From the NCBI RefSeq assembly GCF_014762705.1, contig NZ_JABURL010000016.1:28796-92795 (forward strand): 64,000 nucleotides of DNA, in the 5' to 3' direction. Within the stretch, counting starts at the first letter, position 1. Each line of letters begins with the position of its first letter. Under the pieces are notes generated by a model that ran no database searches, had not been told where the DNA came from, and saw only the letters and a program-made list of their open reading frames with translations. This DNA comes from Cyclobacterium sp. GTDB taxonomy: Bacteria > Bacteroidota > Bacteroidia > Cytophagales > Cyclobacteriaceae. The translations under genes and the position numbers were made by a program. Of the stretch, positions 35,730-45,217 are shown one piece after another.

Positions 35730-36765
35730 AATCAAACCCATTGGTGTTATTGGTATCGGTAGTTTTGGTGCAGCCATTGCCAATTTGCTGGCTGAGAAAA
35801 ACGAAGTATTGGTTTATGCCAGAGATCAGGGAGTAGTTGACGCAATCAATGAACAGCACATGGTGAAAAACCGAAAATTGGAAGAAAAGATCCAGGCTAC
35901 CAGTGATCCGGAAATGCTCTGCGAAGTTTGTGATATTATGTTTCCCATGATCCCTTCAGCTGCTTTCAGAGAGGTAATGGTTCAGTTTGCGCCATACCTG
36001 CATCCCTATCATTTTTTAATTCATGGGACCAAGGGACTATCGTTGAATTTACCAAAAGGGAAAAATCTGGAAAATATTCATCAAATCAAGCGGGAGAATA
36101 TTTGTACCATGAGCGAAGTGATCCTTCAGGAAACGGTGGTGGAAAGGATCGGTTGCCTGGCGGGGCCTAATTTGGCAAAGGAATTATTGGAAGACCAACC
36201 CGGAGCAACTGTCATTGCCAGCCGATATGACGAGGTGATCAGTGAGGGACAGCGCTTGTTGAGGTCAGATAATTTTCAGGTCTATGGCAATTCGGACATA
36301 GTAGGGGTGGAGCTTTCCGGAGTGCTGAAGAATATTATAGCCATCGCAGCAGGAGCACTCTCAGGAATGGGCCTGGGCGACAATGCCAAAGGTTTGCTGG
36401 TTTCCAGGGGAATGGTGGAGATGATCTATTTGGGAAATGCCATGGGGGGAGAGACCAAGTCCTTTCTGGGCCTGGCAGGGATTGGAGACCTTGTCACTAC
36501 CTGCAATTCCACGCTTTCCAGAAACTACACCCTGGGCTTCAGACTGGCAAGGGGAGAGACCCTGGATGACATCGTATCAAACATGGAAGAGGTAGCGGAA
36601 GGCATCAATACCGTAAAACTGATCAAGCTTTATCTGGAATCCACAGACACAAGAGCACCCATTACAGAAAATTTGTACAAGGTGCTTTTCGAAGACTTTA
36701 AAGTGGAAACGGCACTGCAATACCTGATGAAATACCCGATTTACACAGATATAGATTTCTTATGA
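35701..36765 (+). CDS. gpsA: NAD(P)-dependent glycerol-3-phosphate dehydrogenase
   Basis: GpsA reduces dihydroxyacetone phosphate to sn-glycerol-3-phosphate for phospholipid synthesis. The 354-residue protein has the Rossmann motif GVIGIGSFGAAIANLL (about 15-30), FLIHGTKGLSL, the GPNLAKEL signature, the catalytic-Lys segment SGVLKNIIAIAAGALSGMGLGDNAKG and GIGDLVTTCNSTLSRNYTLG. The start at 35701 overlaps the acyltransferase end by 29 bp; the ATG at 35707 is an alternative. Its 3' end overlaps the convergent dioxygenase gene by 25 bp. Confidence 0.96.
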   Translation: MAMNWKKSSKIKPIGVIGIGSFGAAIANLLAEKNEVLVYARDQGVVDAINEQHMVKNRKLEEKIQATSDPEMLCEVCDIMFPMIPSAAFREVMVQFAPYLHPYHFLIHGTKGLSLNLPKGKNLENIHQIKRENICTMSEVILQETVVERIGCLAGPNLAKELLEDQPGATVIASRYDEVISEGQRLLRSDNFQVYGNSDIVGVELSGVLKNIIAIAAGALSGMGLGDNAKGLLVSRGMVEMIYLGNAMGGETKSFLGLAGIGDLVTTCNSTLSRNYTLGFRLARGETLDDIVSNMEEVAEGINTVKLIKLYLESTDTRAPITENLYKVLFEDFKVETALQYLMKYPIYTDIDFL

Positions 36766-37541
36766 TCTACATCCAGAATATGCGCAGCTTCTGCGCTGAT
36801 TCTATCCAGTGTTTGTTTTTGGATGTATTTCTTTTGGTCTGTTTGTTGAATTTGGCTTCTCCGACAAAAGTAACTATGAATGGCTCTTCTTGGATCATTG
36901 CTCCCGTTTTTGGTGCCACCGTGCCAGGCATGGGAATTAAATATAAACACAGATCCTGCAGGAGCGTTGATGATAATTTCTTCCGGATGTGGATCCATGG
37001 GGTCTGCCATGACATCCTGAGGCAGAGCAGATTTTAAATGCGTTCCGGGCACTATCCGGGTAGCCCCGTTTTCCTGGCTGAAATCATCCAGAAGCCAGAT
37101 GGAATTGCACACCATAAAATCATTTTTGGCAACTGCCTCCGGCCAGTCTACATGTAATTTTTGTAAGCCGGCACCTGGCAGTGCAGCCCGGTAATTCAAT
37201 GAAGACAACTTGAAATCCGCATTTAAGACAAAAGCAATTGCTGCTAAAACTTTTGGGTGGGTGTAAAAGATATCAAATTCTTCCCCTTTATTGACCAGAT
37301 CACCTAGTCTGTGGGCGCCCGGCTCTTTGGAATGTCTGATATTGGGCGATTGCACCAGTTCAATACCCGCCTGATCTCCCTCTGATTCCAATAGTTTTTG
37401 GGCCCTGATGCGAATGCGATTCAAATGTTCATCTGAAAGCAATTTCCCTAAATTAACGTATCCGTTCTCACTTAATGTTTTTTTCTCATCCGGTGAAAGA
37501 AGGTCCTGTTCAACACCCATTTTTTGTAGTACTTGATCCAT
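36741..37541 (-). CDS. Phytanoyl-CoA dioxygenase (PhyH) family protein
   Basis: This is an Fe(II)/2-oxoglutarate oxygenase of the PhyH family. The iron ligands are HVD in LQKLHVDWPEA and the distal His in NSHAWHGG, and the 2-oxoglutarate Arg is in DPRRAIHSYFCRR. WLLDDFSQENGATRIVPGTH is the typical family core. The track starts at a GTG (37577). The ATG at 37541 (MDQVLQKMGVEQD) is the better start, giving 266 residues. Substrates in this family range from fatty acids to small metabolites and cannot be told here. Confidence 0.88.
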   Translation of the reverse strand: MDQVLQKMGVEQDLLSPDEKKTLSENGYVNLGKLLSDEHLNRIRIRAQKLLESEGDQAGIELVQSPNIRHSKEPGAHRLGDLVNKGEEFDIFYTHPKVLAAIAFVLNADFKLSSLNYRAALPGAGLQKLHVDWPEAVAKNDFMVCNSIWLLDDFSQENGATRIVPGTHLKSALPQDVMADPMDPHPEEIIINAPAGSVFIFNSHAWHGGTKNGSNDPRRAIHSYFCRRSQIQQTDQKKYIQKQTLDRISAEAAHILDVDHKKSISV

Positions 37542-37722
37542 GGTTATTCGGGGGGGTAAGTTTTTATTTATAAACACCTAAAACTGCAATTGAAATACTC
37601 CGTGAAAGCAGGTAATTGCTGCTGCATTCTTTCAACCGGATTTCCGGAAACCAGCCGAAAGTACCTACAAAGGGATTCAATTTGAATTAAATATAAGATT
37701 AAAGGTCAAAAATCCCAAAGCC

Positions 37723-38952
37723 TTATTCCAGTCTTTTAAGTCTGCTCAATAGTGGGGGGTGAGAGTAATTCACAAATACATATAGGGGATGCGGGTTGAT
37801 ATTGGACAGTGTTTTTACGGATAAGGTTTTGAGGGCCTCAGCCAGCGGCTGTCCGGCATAAGTAGATTTGGCAAAAGCATCCGCCTCAAATTCATTGTTT
37901 CTACTCAGGCAATTCATGAAAATACCAAGAACGGTAGAAATGGGAGAAAATAGCATGGTAAAACCGATGATATTCAGGTGAATGGCCATTTGATTTCCCC
38001 CCAGTGCATAACTTATCTGTTCGCTGAATATAAAAAGAGAGAGGATGAACAACATGATCCCAGTCTGTAAAATGCCGGTAATCATCCCGGTTCTGATATG
38101 CCCTTTTTTATAATGCCCGATTTCATGGGCAAGGACAGCAACCAATTCTTCGGGGGTATGTTGTTCAAGCAGGGTGTCGAATAAAACGACTTTTTTTCTT
38201 TTCCCAAAACCTGAGAAAAAAGCGTTTGCCTTAGAGGACCTTTTGCTCCCATCCATTATGAAAACATTTTCCAGGGGGAAACCTACAGACCTGGCATAAT
38301 CCATGATCTTGTTTTTAAGTTCCCCTTCTTCCAGTGGAGTAAGTTTATTGAATAGGGGGAGTATCAGCCCGGAGTAAAACATGTTGACAAACACCATAAA
38401 AAGGGCGGCAATTATCCAAAATATCCACCAGAAATCCCGTCCAATTTCCAAAATCAGCCAAACCAATACAAAGAGCAACGTTCCGCCGACAATGATGGAT
38501 AAAAGGTAGCCTTTGATTTTATCAGCAAAAAAGGTTTTCACGGTGGTTTTGTTGAACCCAAAGTCCTCTTCTATTTTGAAAGTATGGTAATAATCAAAGG
38601 GTATAGACAAAATGTCTGAGCCAATAAAAAGAATCCCGAAGTAAACTATAGATAAAGGGATGTGGGAGAGGCCGAATTGCCTGAGCCATTCATCAAGATA
38701 GCCAAAAAAGCCAAAAGCAATAAAAATCAGGGTAAGTATAAAACTAAATCCACCTGTAAATAAACCAAAAGTATAATTGGTTTGCTGGTATTTTCTGCTT
38801 TCCTTCAATTTATCGGGACTCAGGTATTGATCCAGTGTCCCGGGAACGTCCCCAATCTTTCGGCTAATGTTTAGGTAATTGATGGTTTTATCAAAAATGA
38901 AAGTAAGGGTAATGATCCCCATCAAAAGGTATTTTATAATTTCCTGGTCCAT
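37723..38952 (-). CDS. M48 family (Ste24/CAAX protease-like) metallopeptidase
   Basis: The 409-residue membrane protease has several transmembrane segments and the zinc motif HEIGHYKKGH (HExxH), with the third ligand in NNEFEADAFAKS. The N-terminal part resembles the CAAX prenyl protease 1 N-terminal domain (YYHTFKIEEDFGFNKTTVKTF). Bacterial members degrade damaged membrane proteins. It starts 12 bp after the end of the PorP/SprF gene on the same strand and is probably cotranscribed with it, though a functional link is not established. Confidence 0.93.
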   Translation of the reverse strand: MDQEIIKYLLMGIITLTFIFDKTINYLNISRKIGDVPGTLDQYLSPDKLKESRKYQQTNYTFGLFTGGFSFILTLIFIAFGFFGYLDEWLRQFGLSHIPLSIVYFGILFIGSDILSIPFDYYHTFKIEEDFGFNKTTVKTFFADKIKGYLLSIIVGGTLLFVLVWLILEIGRDFWWIFWIIAALFMVFVNMFYSGLILPLFNKLTPLEEGELKNKIMDYARSVGFPLENVFIMDGSKRSSKANAFFSGFGKRKKVVLFDTLLEQHTPEELVAVLAHEIGHYKKGHIRTGMITGILQTGIMLFILSLFIFSEQISYALGGNQMAIHLNIIGFTMLFSPISTVLGIFMNCLSRNNEFEADAFAKSTYAGQPLAEALKTLSVKTLSNINPHPLYVFVNYSHPPLLSRLKRLE

Positions 38953-38964
38953 GTTGCAAACTTA

Positions 38965-40014
38965 TTAAAATTTGGGACAAGGAAGAATGGTATCTCTTTT
39001 TCTGGGTGCTCCGGGATTGCTTGGAGGGAAAATGTAGGATATGCTGATTTCGTGGGCTCCTCCCGACTGAATGCCCAATTGGGAAACGGTATAATCGAAA
39101 CTGTAACCCACATTTAAACCAGATGGCAGGTTGAAGCCGACCATCATTACCAGGGCGTCCCGGTTACTTTGGTTTTCTATAGGCTTGTAAGGCAATCCCC
39201 TGTACCAAAGGCCAAAAACAATGGGTTCCATATATATGTAGGCACCCAGATCCAGTTGTTCAAAAGGACCTTGCCGCTTGTAATTGATGGTAGGCGTAAA
39301 ATACCGCTGTTTGTATGTATGGGTAAAATCCCGCCTTGGCGCACCTCTCCCAAGGGAAATCCGGTAACCTGTATGAATGGAATATTTGATGGGTAACCTG
39401 CTGATCCCCTCCTCAATAAAGCTTTGATTGGGTTGGTTGACATGATGCGTGGAGAGACCAAACCAAAAATCTTCTGTAAAGATCAATCCCCCGAAAGAAA
39501 GGGACAACAGGTTTACCGGTTCACCGAAGCCCTGCAGGTCATTGCCGGGTAGTATGGGTCCAAATGGATCCGAGGGATTGATTTGGTTGGCAAAGACCAG
39601 ATTTTCGTAAAATCCTATATCCCTTCGCATATAACTGGCCTGAAATCCCGGTCGAAGGTACAGGTTATCGGCCAGTTTTAATTCGTAAGAAAACAAGCCT
39701 GAAACATGAGTAGATCTTAAACCGGCAGCACCTTCCACGTCGTTGGTTACCAGAAATCCGATTCCTGTGTTGTATTCTTCTACAAATGTATCACCATACG
39801 CGGAGAAAGTCGTAAAGCTAGCCTCCAGTCCGGGCCATTGGCTCCGGTAATTGACCCCCACCCTTGTGGCTATTTCTGATCCAGCGAATGCAGGGTTGAG
39901 GTACAAGGGAGCCGCATAGTATTGACTATATTGGGGATCCTGCCCAAAAGAGGTCAATGCAACTAGCATTGCTAGTAGCGTTAAAAAAACTGTATTTAAT
40001 TGTGACTGAAACAA
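38965..40014 (-). CDS. PorP/SprF family type IX secretion membrane protein
   Basis: PorP/SprF proteins are outer-membrane barrels that accompany T9SS substrates, typically encoded next to the adhesin they help to attach or secrete. The 349-residue product begins with a signal peptide ending in LTSFGQ, followed by the family hallmark DPQYSQYYAAPLYLNPAFAGS. Beta-strand segments such as VGVNYRSQWPGL and LSFGGLIFTEDFWFGLSTHHVNQPNQ follow. It starts with TTG. No ATG gives a full signal peptide. It is divergent from the 1706-residue T9SS protein, supporting a functional pair. Confidence 0.94.
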   Translation of the reverse strand: MFQSQLNTVFLTLLAMLVALTSFGQDPQYSQYYAAPLYLNPAFAGSEIATRVGVNYRSQWPGLEASFTTFSAYGDTFVEEYNTGIGFLVTNDVEGAAGLRSTHVSGLFSYELKLADNLYLRPGFQASYMRRDIGFYENLVFANQINPSDPFGPILPGNDLQGFGEPVNLLSLSFGGLIFTEDFWFGLSTHHVNQPNQSFIEEGISRLPIKYSIHTGYRISLGRGAPRRDFTHTYKQRYFTPTINYKRQGPFEQLDLGAYIYMEPIVFGLWYRGLPYKPIENQSNRDALVMMVGFNLPSGLNVGYSFDYTVSQLGIQSGGAHEISISYIFPPSNPGAPRKRDTILPCPKF

Positions 40015-40094
40015 AGATTTATTCGTTTATTGAATACCAAACAGTTTATAAACGTTTTGCTGCTTCCTTGGGTATGTAAAGCAGCGTGTAAATT

Positions 40095-43000
40095 ATGAAA
40101 TCTAACTATTTTAACACCATATTTGATTTTATTTTTAAAGCAATATTTTTATTTATTGGTCTGAATGTCCCCTTGATGGGGTATTCTCAGGGTTTTAATG
40201 ACAATGAGTGGATCTTTGGATATTGTGAAGGGGGAGAAAACAATTATATTTCTTTTGGAAAAGATGGGAGGGCTCAGGTAGCCACCCTTCCCGGAAATAT
40301 TACTCTGGGCAAGAATAACGCTGCCATGGCCATTGACCCCATCACTGGAGAAATCCTTTTCTACACAGACGGAGCACTGGTATACAATTACCTCAATGAT
40401 GCCATGCAGGGCGTAGTGGGTGAGTTAGGGGGAATGGAGACTGAGCGGCAATCAGTAGCCATAGCCTCCCTGGATTTTGATCCAAACCCCGGAGGAGCGA
40501 AGGAATTTTATATTTTCTATATCAGTCCGGCAGGGCAGCTGGAGTACAGTTTGGTTGACATGAACGAGCAGGGGGGTGCCCCTTTGAATCAGCCTCCTGC
40601 AGGAGCAGTTTCTGCGGGCGGCACCATTGGTAATGCTACAGGAGCCATTTTGGTAGTCAAATCGGGAAGTTCCCCCAATTATTTATTGAGTGTTGAAGGT
40701 GGAAATTTGATTTCCCGTAGGTTGGAAGATTTGCAGGGTGAGTTTACAGAAACAGCAACTTTGTCCCTTGATGCGGACCCTGCTTCCATATTTTTTGATG
40801 AAGCATCGGAGACCCTTTACCTGATACCGGCAGGAACGGGTGAGGATATTCTGGCTGTTCCATTTGATCCGGATTCAGGTTTATTTGGAACGCCAGAACC
40901 CATTGAAGGCACAGGAGGTACAGATTCAATAGGTGGGGTTTCTGTTTCTCCGGAAGGAGATTTTTTGTATTATTCCCGGGGAGATGAGTTGTTTCGGATT
41001 TTTATCAATGAAGAGGAGATTGATCCTGAATTAGACCCATCCGAAATCCCTGAAGCCGGGCCGGTTAATCTACCCCTGGCCAATGAGATTCATAGCATAT
41101 ACGATCTCAAGTATGGACCAGATGATCAGCTGTATTACATCTATGAAGAAGTAGAGGGAGGCCCTCAATACGTTGGAAGGGTGACCAATCCCGACGAGTG
41201 GATCCTGGCAGGTGTGGATATAGAGGAATTACCCTTCAATGGTGCAGATTTTTGTGGTACGGTTTTCCCCCAATTTGCACCAACTTCAGATGTAAACCCC
41301 ATGGCCGATTTTACCTGGCAACCGGAAATGCCCTGTATGAACAATCCCCTGCAGCTTACCAGTATGGTTAGCCCTTTGAACTACCAACCGGTAAGTTTCG
41401 AGTGGGAGATCTTGCCTCCCCTTACGGATGAAGAAGGCGAAGAAATTGAGATGGATCTGAATGCAGAACACCTTCTTCTTCCCAGGGACGCTACCTCCGA
41501 ACAACAAGTCACTGTAAATCTTACTGTTACCTACGCCAATGGCGAAACCAGTAATGTAACCAAAAACATAACATTTACTGAAAATAACCTTACTGTTCAG
41601 TTTAATCCTGCCGATACCACCCTTTGTGACCCTTCCTGTCTGGATCTGATGCCATTGGTTGAGGCCCAGAGTGGTGAAGAGGGTGGTGGTCAGGGTGGCG
41701 GCCAGCCAGGCGGGGGTGGAGGTATAGGTGGTATACCCGGGACAGGACAACAACCCGGAGGAGGACAGGGCCAACAACAACAAAACTATGAATACTTTTG
41801 GTCGAATAAGCGGGAAGAAGGTTGGGGGCCAGAAGCACCAAACGAAATTTGCAGACCCGGATTTTATTGGGTGCTTGTACGGGAGCAGGGATCCAGTTGT
41901 TACGCCTATGCCAGTATCCGGGTGAAAATGTGGGATGTGGAAGACCAGTCTAACAATATCTGGTACTTTGGAGATGGTGCAGGCCTGGATTTCAATCCTG
42001 ATCCCGACGACCCGGATGCGCCTACACCCAGGCCAATAGAAAACCCTCATCCCCAAAATATTCCTGCAGGAGTCACCACCGTTTCAGACCAGGCTGGTCA
42101 GGTGCTTTTTTATACCGATGGCCAAACCGTATGGGACCTGAATGGCAACCCCATGCAAAACGGAGAAGATATAGGTGGAGATAACATTTCTACAGGTAGT
42201 GTGCTTGCAATTCCAGTAGCTTCAGATGAAACTTTATATTACCTTTTCACCACCCAGCAGGGTGCGGGTGGTGAAAATGAGGTAAAGTATTCATTGGTAG
42301 ATATCAAAGGGGATAATCCGGATGGTATAGGCAATGTGGTCACAAAAGATAATTTTTTGTTCAGTCCGAGCACGGAGCATGCCACAGCCTTTAATTCCGG
42401 AGATACTACATGGGTAGTATTTCACGAAAAGGGCAATGATACCTTTAGGATGTATCCTGTTTCCAGTGAAGGGATTGGTCAACCTGTTTTTAATTCGATT
42501 GGCGGCAACCATGATTTTGGAGATGGCATCGGGACAATGAAACTATCCGGTGACGGCTCCAAACTGGCTGTGGCCTATTCAGAAGGAGGAACCAATAAGG
42601 TGGATATTTTCGACTTTGACCAAAGTACCGGTGAATTGGAAATATATGCAAGCCTGGATTTGGGTAGTGATGGAGATATCTATGGATTGGAGTTTTCCTC
42701 GGATGCAAGCAGGATATTTGTTTCTTACAGAAATGGTGGCCCGGGAGTGGAGGAATTTTACATCCAGGAAACAGAGGCAGGAGATGAAGATGACCCGGAT
42801 AGCCCGGATACTTCTGCCTGCTCGGAATGCTTTGTTAATGCAACAGATCAGGATGCCATTGAGAGCTGTATTCTTGATAGCAGAGCTACTGTGTCAGGAA
42901 CAGGTGGTCTGGATTTAGGAGCAGTTCAAATTGGTCCTGATGGTCAGATATATGTGGCAGTTGTAGGGTCAAACCAGATTGGTCAGATACAGATTGGATC

Positions 43001-45215
43001 TGGGTGTAACCCCTCCACATTTAACCAGAATGCAGTGGATGCCATGCCCGGAACCAGTAATCTGGGTCTGCCGGCCTTTGTTCAAAATTCAGGCAGCAAT
43101 ATACCCGATCCCAGTCTTAATGGTCCTGACAGACTTTGCTTGAGTGATGAAGAAGGGGCTGTTGGATTGTTTGAAGGGGGAGGAGAACCGGATATAGATA
43201 CCTATAACTGGACCATTTTCAACGAGGATGGAGAAGTGGTGGACGAATTCCTAAATGGAGGAGAGGATTTTCAGGATCTGGAATATGCTTTTGACACGGT
43301 AGGGGTATTTACCGTACAACTGGAAGTTGACCGATGCGGGACACCCTGGGAGGAGGTTTTTTCTATGGAGGTGGAAGTATTGGCCTCGCCTGAAATCATC
43401 CTTCCTGATGAGGTGTCACTTTGTGGTGATACAAAGAATTTAGTGGCTGTGGATCCGGAAGATCCACGCTTGTCTGAATATGAATTTATCTGGGAGAATG
43501 CGGCAGGGGAAATTATTGGAGATTCCAATGAACTGGAAGTGACAGAAGAAAGTATATACACCGTAACGGTATCTTATGCCCTGCCGGCTGGTGCGGATGA
43601 TGAGGTATTTGAAACCTGCCCGGTTACCCAATCGGTATTCGTTGGTCCTCCCTTTGAATTTGAACTGGAGCAGTCCGCAGAAGAGGTTTGTTATGGTGAG
43701 GATGTTACCTTCAATCCGGACACACCTGTTTCCGGACTATGGTCCATAAGGCCGTCGGGAGGTGGTGATTTTGAGGTGTTGGGAGATACTCAGGTGCTGG
43801 AAATCAATACAGGAGATCTGGAGGGACCAGGCTCATTTGATCTCTTGTTCCAGGCCCGGGACCCACAAGACAGCACCTGTACGGTGGAGAGAACAGCCAG
43901 TTTGTTGGTTAACCCCGTTCCCGAATTTATAATTGAAGCCATAAGTCCTGCTCAAAGTTGTGAGATAGGAGATGGTAGCATTCTTTTGGAAGCAGGCACT
44001 CCTTTGGACAGTTTGGTGTCTGAGGATACAGATGAAATTTTTCTGGACCTTCAGGCGGGTGAAGAAATTGAGTTCACTGCTCTTGCTCCGGGGACTTATA
44101 CTTTTACGGCTTATTCAGGCGGGTGTCCTGCTTCCCAGGTGGCGGTAATCGAAAATGCCAGCCCTCCTTCAGATACAGTTTATGATGTTGAAGTTGCTCC
44201 TGAATCCTGTACGGAAAATGGTGTCCAGGAGGGGGCGGTTTCCATTTTCTTTAACAATGGTCCTGCTTCTGGCAGCTATCGCATTCAAAACCTGACAACA
44301 GGAGAAGAATTTGAAGCGACTTTTGCAGGTGAAGACAGTATTCAGGTGGATTTGCCTCAGGGGGAATACCTGGTGGAAGTCACAGATTTGGGAGGCTGTG
44401 CAGTCCCTGATCCGGAAATATATTCCATCGGCACCGGAAATGAGGCTGAGGTAGTTTTGAGTAGTCCGGGTTTATGTGGGGGAGTTTTGAGTACCGAAAT
44501 CATTGCTGAAGCGGATTTTTCTCAGGTTGAGCAGATTGAGTGGTATTATCAGGTAGGAGCAGGAAGCACAAGGATTGTGGGAGAATCGGATTCTGTTTTG
44601 GTAGTTGAAAATCCGGGTACTTACGAGATTCGTTTGCTTAGCTCAACCGGATGTCTGCTTGGGTCGGAATCCATAGAAATTATTTTTTCCGATGCCACGC
44701 CCCCTGTACTGTTGGATAATTATGAAATATGCAATTCAACAGGAGACTTGGTTACCCTGGATGTGGGGATTTGGGCATCCTATGAATGGTACAGGGATGA
44801 GGTGCTGGTTAGCGAAGAACCGGCATTTGTTCCTGAATTGGCCGGTTCCTACGAGTTGAGGGTTATGGATGAAGCAGGCTGTGATTTCACTATAAATTTT
44901 ACTGTAGAAGAAATTTGTGATATTGACGTTAGGTTTCCCAATGCCATCAGGCCGGACGATCCAAACAGGAATTTCGTAATTTATACCCAGGGACAGATAG
45001 ACACATTGGTGGTTTATATCTACAACCGGTGGGGAGAATTGGTTTATTTTTGTGAAGAGACCAATGTTGCCGAAAACGTGTCCGTATGCAGTTGGGATGG
45101 AATAGTCAATGGAAAAAAAGTTCCAGTGGGAACATATCCTGTGGTTGTGAAGTTTACCAACGAAGAACAAATGATTGCAAGAACCTTAAGAGAAGCCATA
45201 GTAGTAATAGATTGA
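40095..45215 (+). CDS. Large T9SS surface protein with gliding-motility C-terminal domain
   Basis: The 1706-residue protein has a signal peptide (about 1-32) and two related propeller-like modules. The first covers about 35-400; the second covers about 613-1000 and repeats the order NxxWxFG, FYTDG, YSLVD. Between them is a Gly/Gln-rich stretch (about 526-565). A string of Ig/PKD-like domains fills about 1010-1600. The last 95 residues (from VRFPNAIRPDDPN, then VVYIYNRWGELVYFC and WDGIVNGKKVPVGTYPVVVKF) match the type B gliding-motility-associated C-terminal domain that directs T9SS export. A Cys pair interrupts this domain. The protein is probably a cell-surface adhesin or structural fibre; its ligand is unknown. 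Confidence 0.93.
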   Translation: MKSNYFNTIFDFIFKAIFLFIGLNVPLMGYSQGFNDNEWIFGYCEGGENNYISFGKDGRAQVATLPGNITLGKNNAAMAIDPITGEILFYTDGALVYNYLNDAMQGVVGELGGMETERQSVAIASLDFDPNPGGAKEFYIFYISPAGQLEYSLVDMNEQGGAPLNQPPAGAVSAGGTIGNATGAILVVKSGSSPNYLLSVEGGNLISRRLEDLQGEFTETATLSLDADPASIFFDEASETLYLIPAGTGEDILAVPFDPDSGLFGTPEPIEGTGGTDSIGGVSVSPEGDFLYYSRGDELFRIFINEEEIDPELDPSEIPEAGPVNLPLANEIHSIYDLKYGPDDQLYYIYEEVEGGPQYVGRVTNPDEWILAGVDIEELPFNGADFCGTVFPQFAPTSDVNPMADFTWQPEMPCMNNPLQLTSMVSPLNYQPVSFEWEILPPLTDEEGEEIEMDLNAEHLLLPRDATSEQQVTVNLTVTYANGETSNVTKNITFTENNLTVQFNPADTTLCDPSCLDLMPLVEAQSGEEGGGQGGGQPGGGGGIGGIPGTGQQPGGGQGQQQQNYEYFWSNKREEGWGPEAPNEICRPGFYWVLVREQGSSCYAYASIRVKMWDVEDQSNNIWYFGDGAGLDFNPDPDDPDAPTPRPIENPHPQNIPAGVTTVSDQAGQVLFYTDGQTVWDLNGNPMQNGEDIGGDNISTGSVLAIPVASDETLYYLFTTQQGAGGENEVKYSLVDIKGDNPDGIGNVVTKDNFLFSPSTEHATAFNSGDTTWVVFHEKGNDTFRMYPVSSEGIGQPVFNSIGGNHDFGDGIGTMKLSGDGSKLAVAYSEGGTNKVDIFDFDQSTGELEIYASLDLGSDGDIYGLEFSSDASRIFVSYRNGGPGVEEFYIQETEAGDEDDPDSPDTSACSECFVNATDQDAIESCILDSRATVSGTGGLDLGAVQIGPDGQIYVAVVGSNQIGQIQIGSGCNPSTFNQNAVDAMPGTSNLGLPAFVQNSGSNIPDPSLNGPDRLCLSDEEGAVGLFEGGGEPDIDTYNWTIFNEDGEVVDEFLNGGEDFQDLEYAFDTVGVFTVQLEVDRCGTPWEEVFSMEVEVLASPEIILPDEVSLCGDTKNLVAVDPEDPRLSEYEFIWENAAGEIIGDSNELEVTEESIYTVTVSYALPAGADDEVFETCPVTQSVFVGPPFEFELEQSAEEVCYGEDVTFNPDTPVSGLWSIRPSGGGDFEVLGDTQVLEINTGDLEGPGSFDLLFQARDPQDSTCTVERTASLLVNPVPEFIIEAISPAQSCEIGDGSILLEAGTPLDSLVSEDTDEIFLDLQAGEEIEFTALAPGTYTFTAYSGGCPASQVAVIENASPPSDTVYDVEVAPESCTENGVQEGAVSIFFNNGPASGSYRIQNLTTGEEFEATFAGEDSIQVDLPQGEYLVEVTDLGGCAVPDPEIYSIGTGNEAEVVLSSPGLCGGVLSTEIIAEADFSQVEQIEWYYQVGAGSTRIVGESDSVLVVENPGTYEIRLLSSTGCLLGSESIEIIFSDATPPVLLDNYEICNSTGDLVTLDVGIWASYEWYRDEVLVSEEPAFVPELAGSYELRVMDEAGCDFTINFTVEEICDIDVRFPNAIRPDDPNRNFVIYTQGQIDTLVVYIYNRWGELVYFCEETNVAENVSVCSWDGIVNGKKVPVGTYPVVVKFTNEEQMIARTLREAIVVID
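41670..41792 (+). repeat. Gly/Gln-rich low-complexity coding segment
   Basis: Within the large T9SS protein, codons 526-565 encode runs such as GGGQGGGQPGGGGG and GQGQQQQ. The stretch interrupts an Ig-like domain that resumes at YEYFWSNK. It looks like an expanded surface loop, and its repeated codons could vary in length between strains. Confidence 0.7.
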
Positions 45216-45217
45216 CG

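Noticed and set aside
41286-42056. Minus-strand ORF of 256 residues inside the large T9SS gene
   Set aside because: It is a shadow frame. The plus-strand protein is continuous with clear domains and a C-terminal sorting domain.
45086-45217. N-terminal extension of yaaA in the ORF track
   Set aside because: These 44 codons overlap the end of the preceding gene and do not resemble YaaA, which starts MIVLISPAKTLD at 45218.
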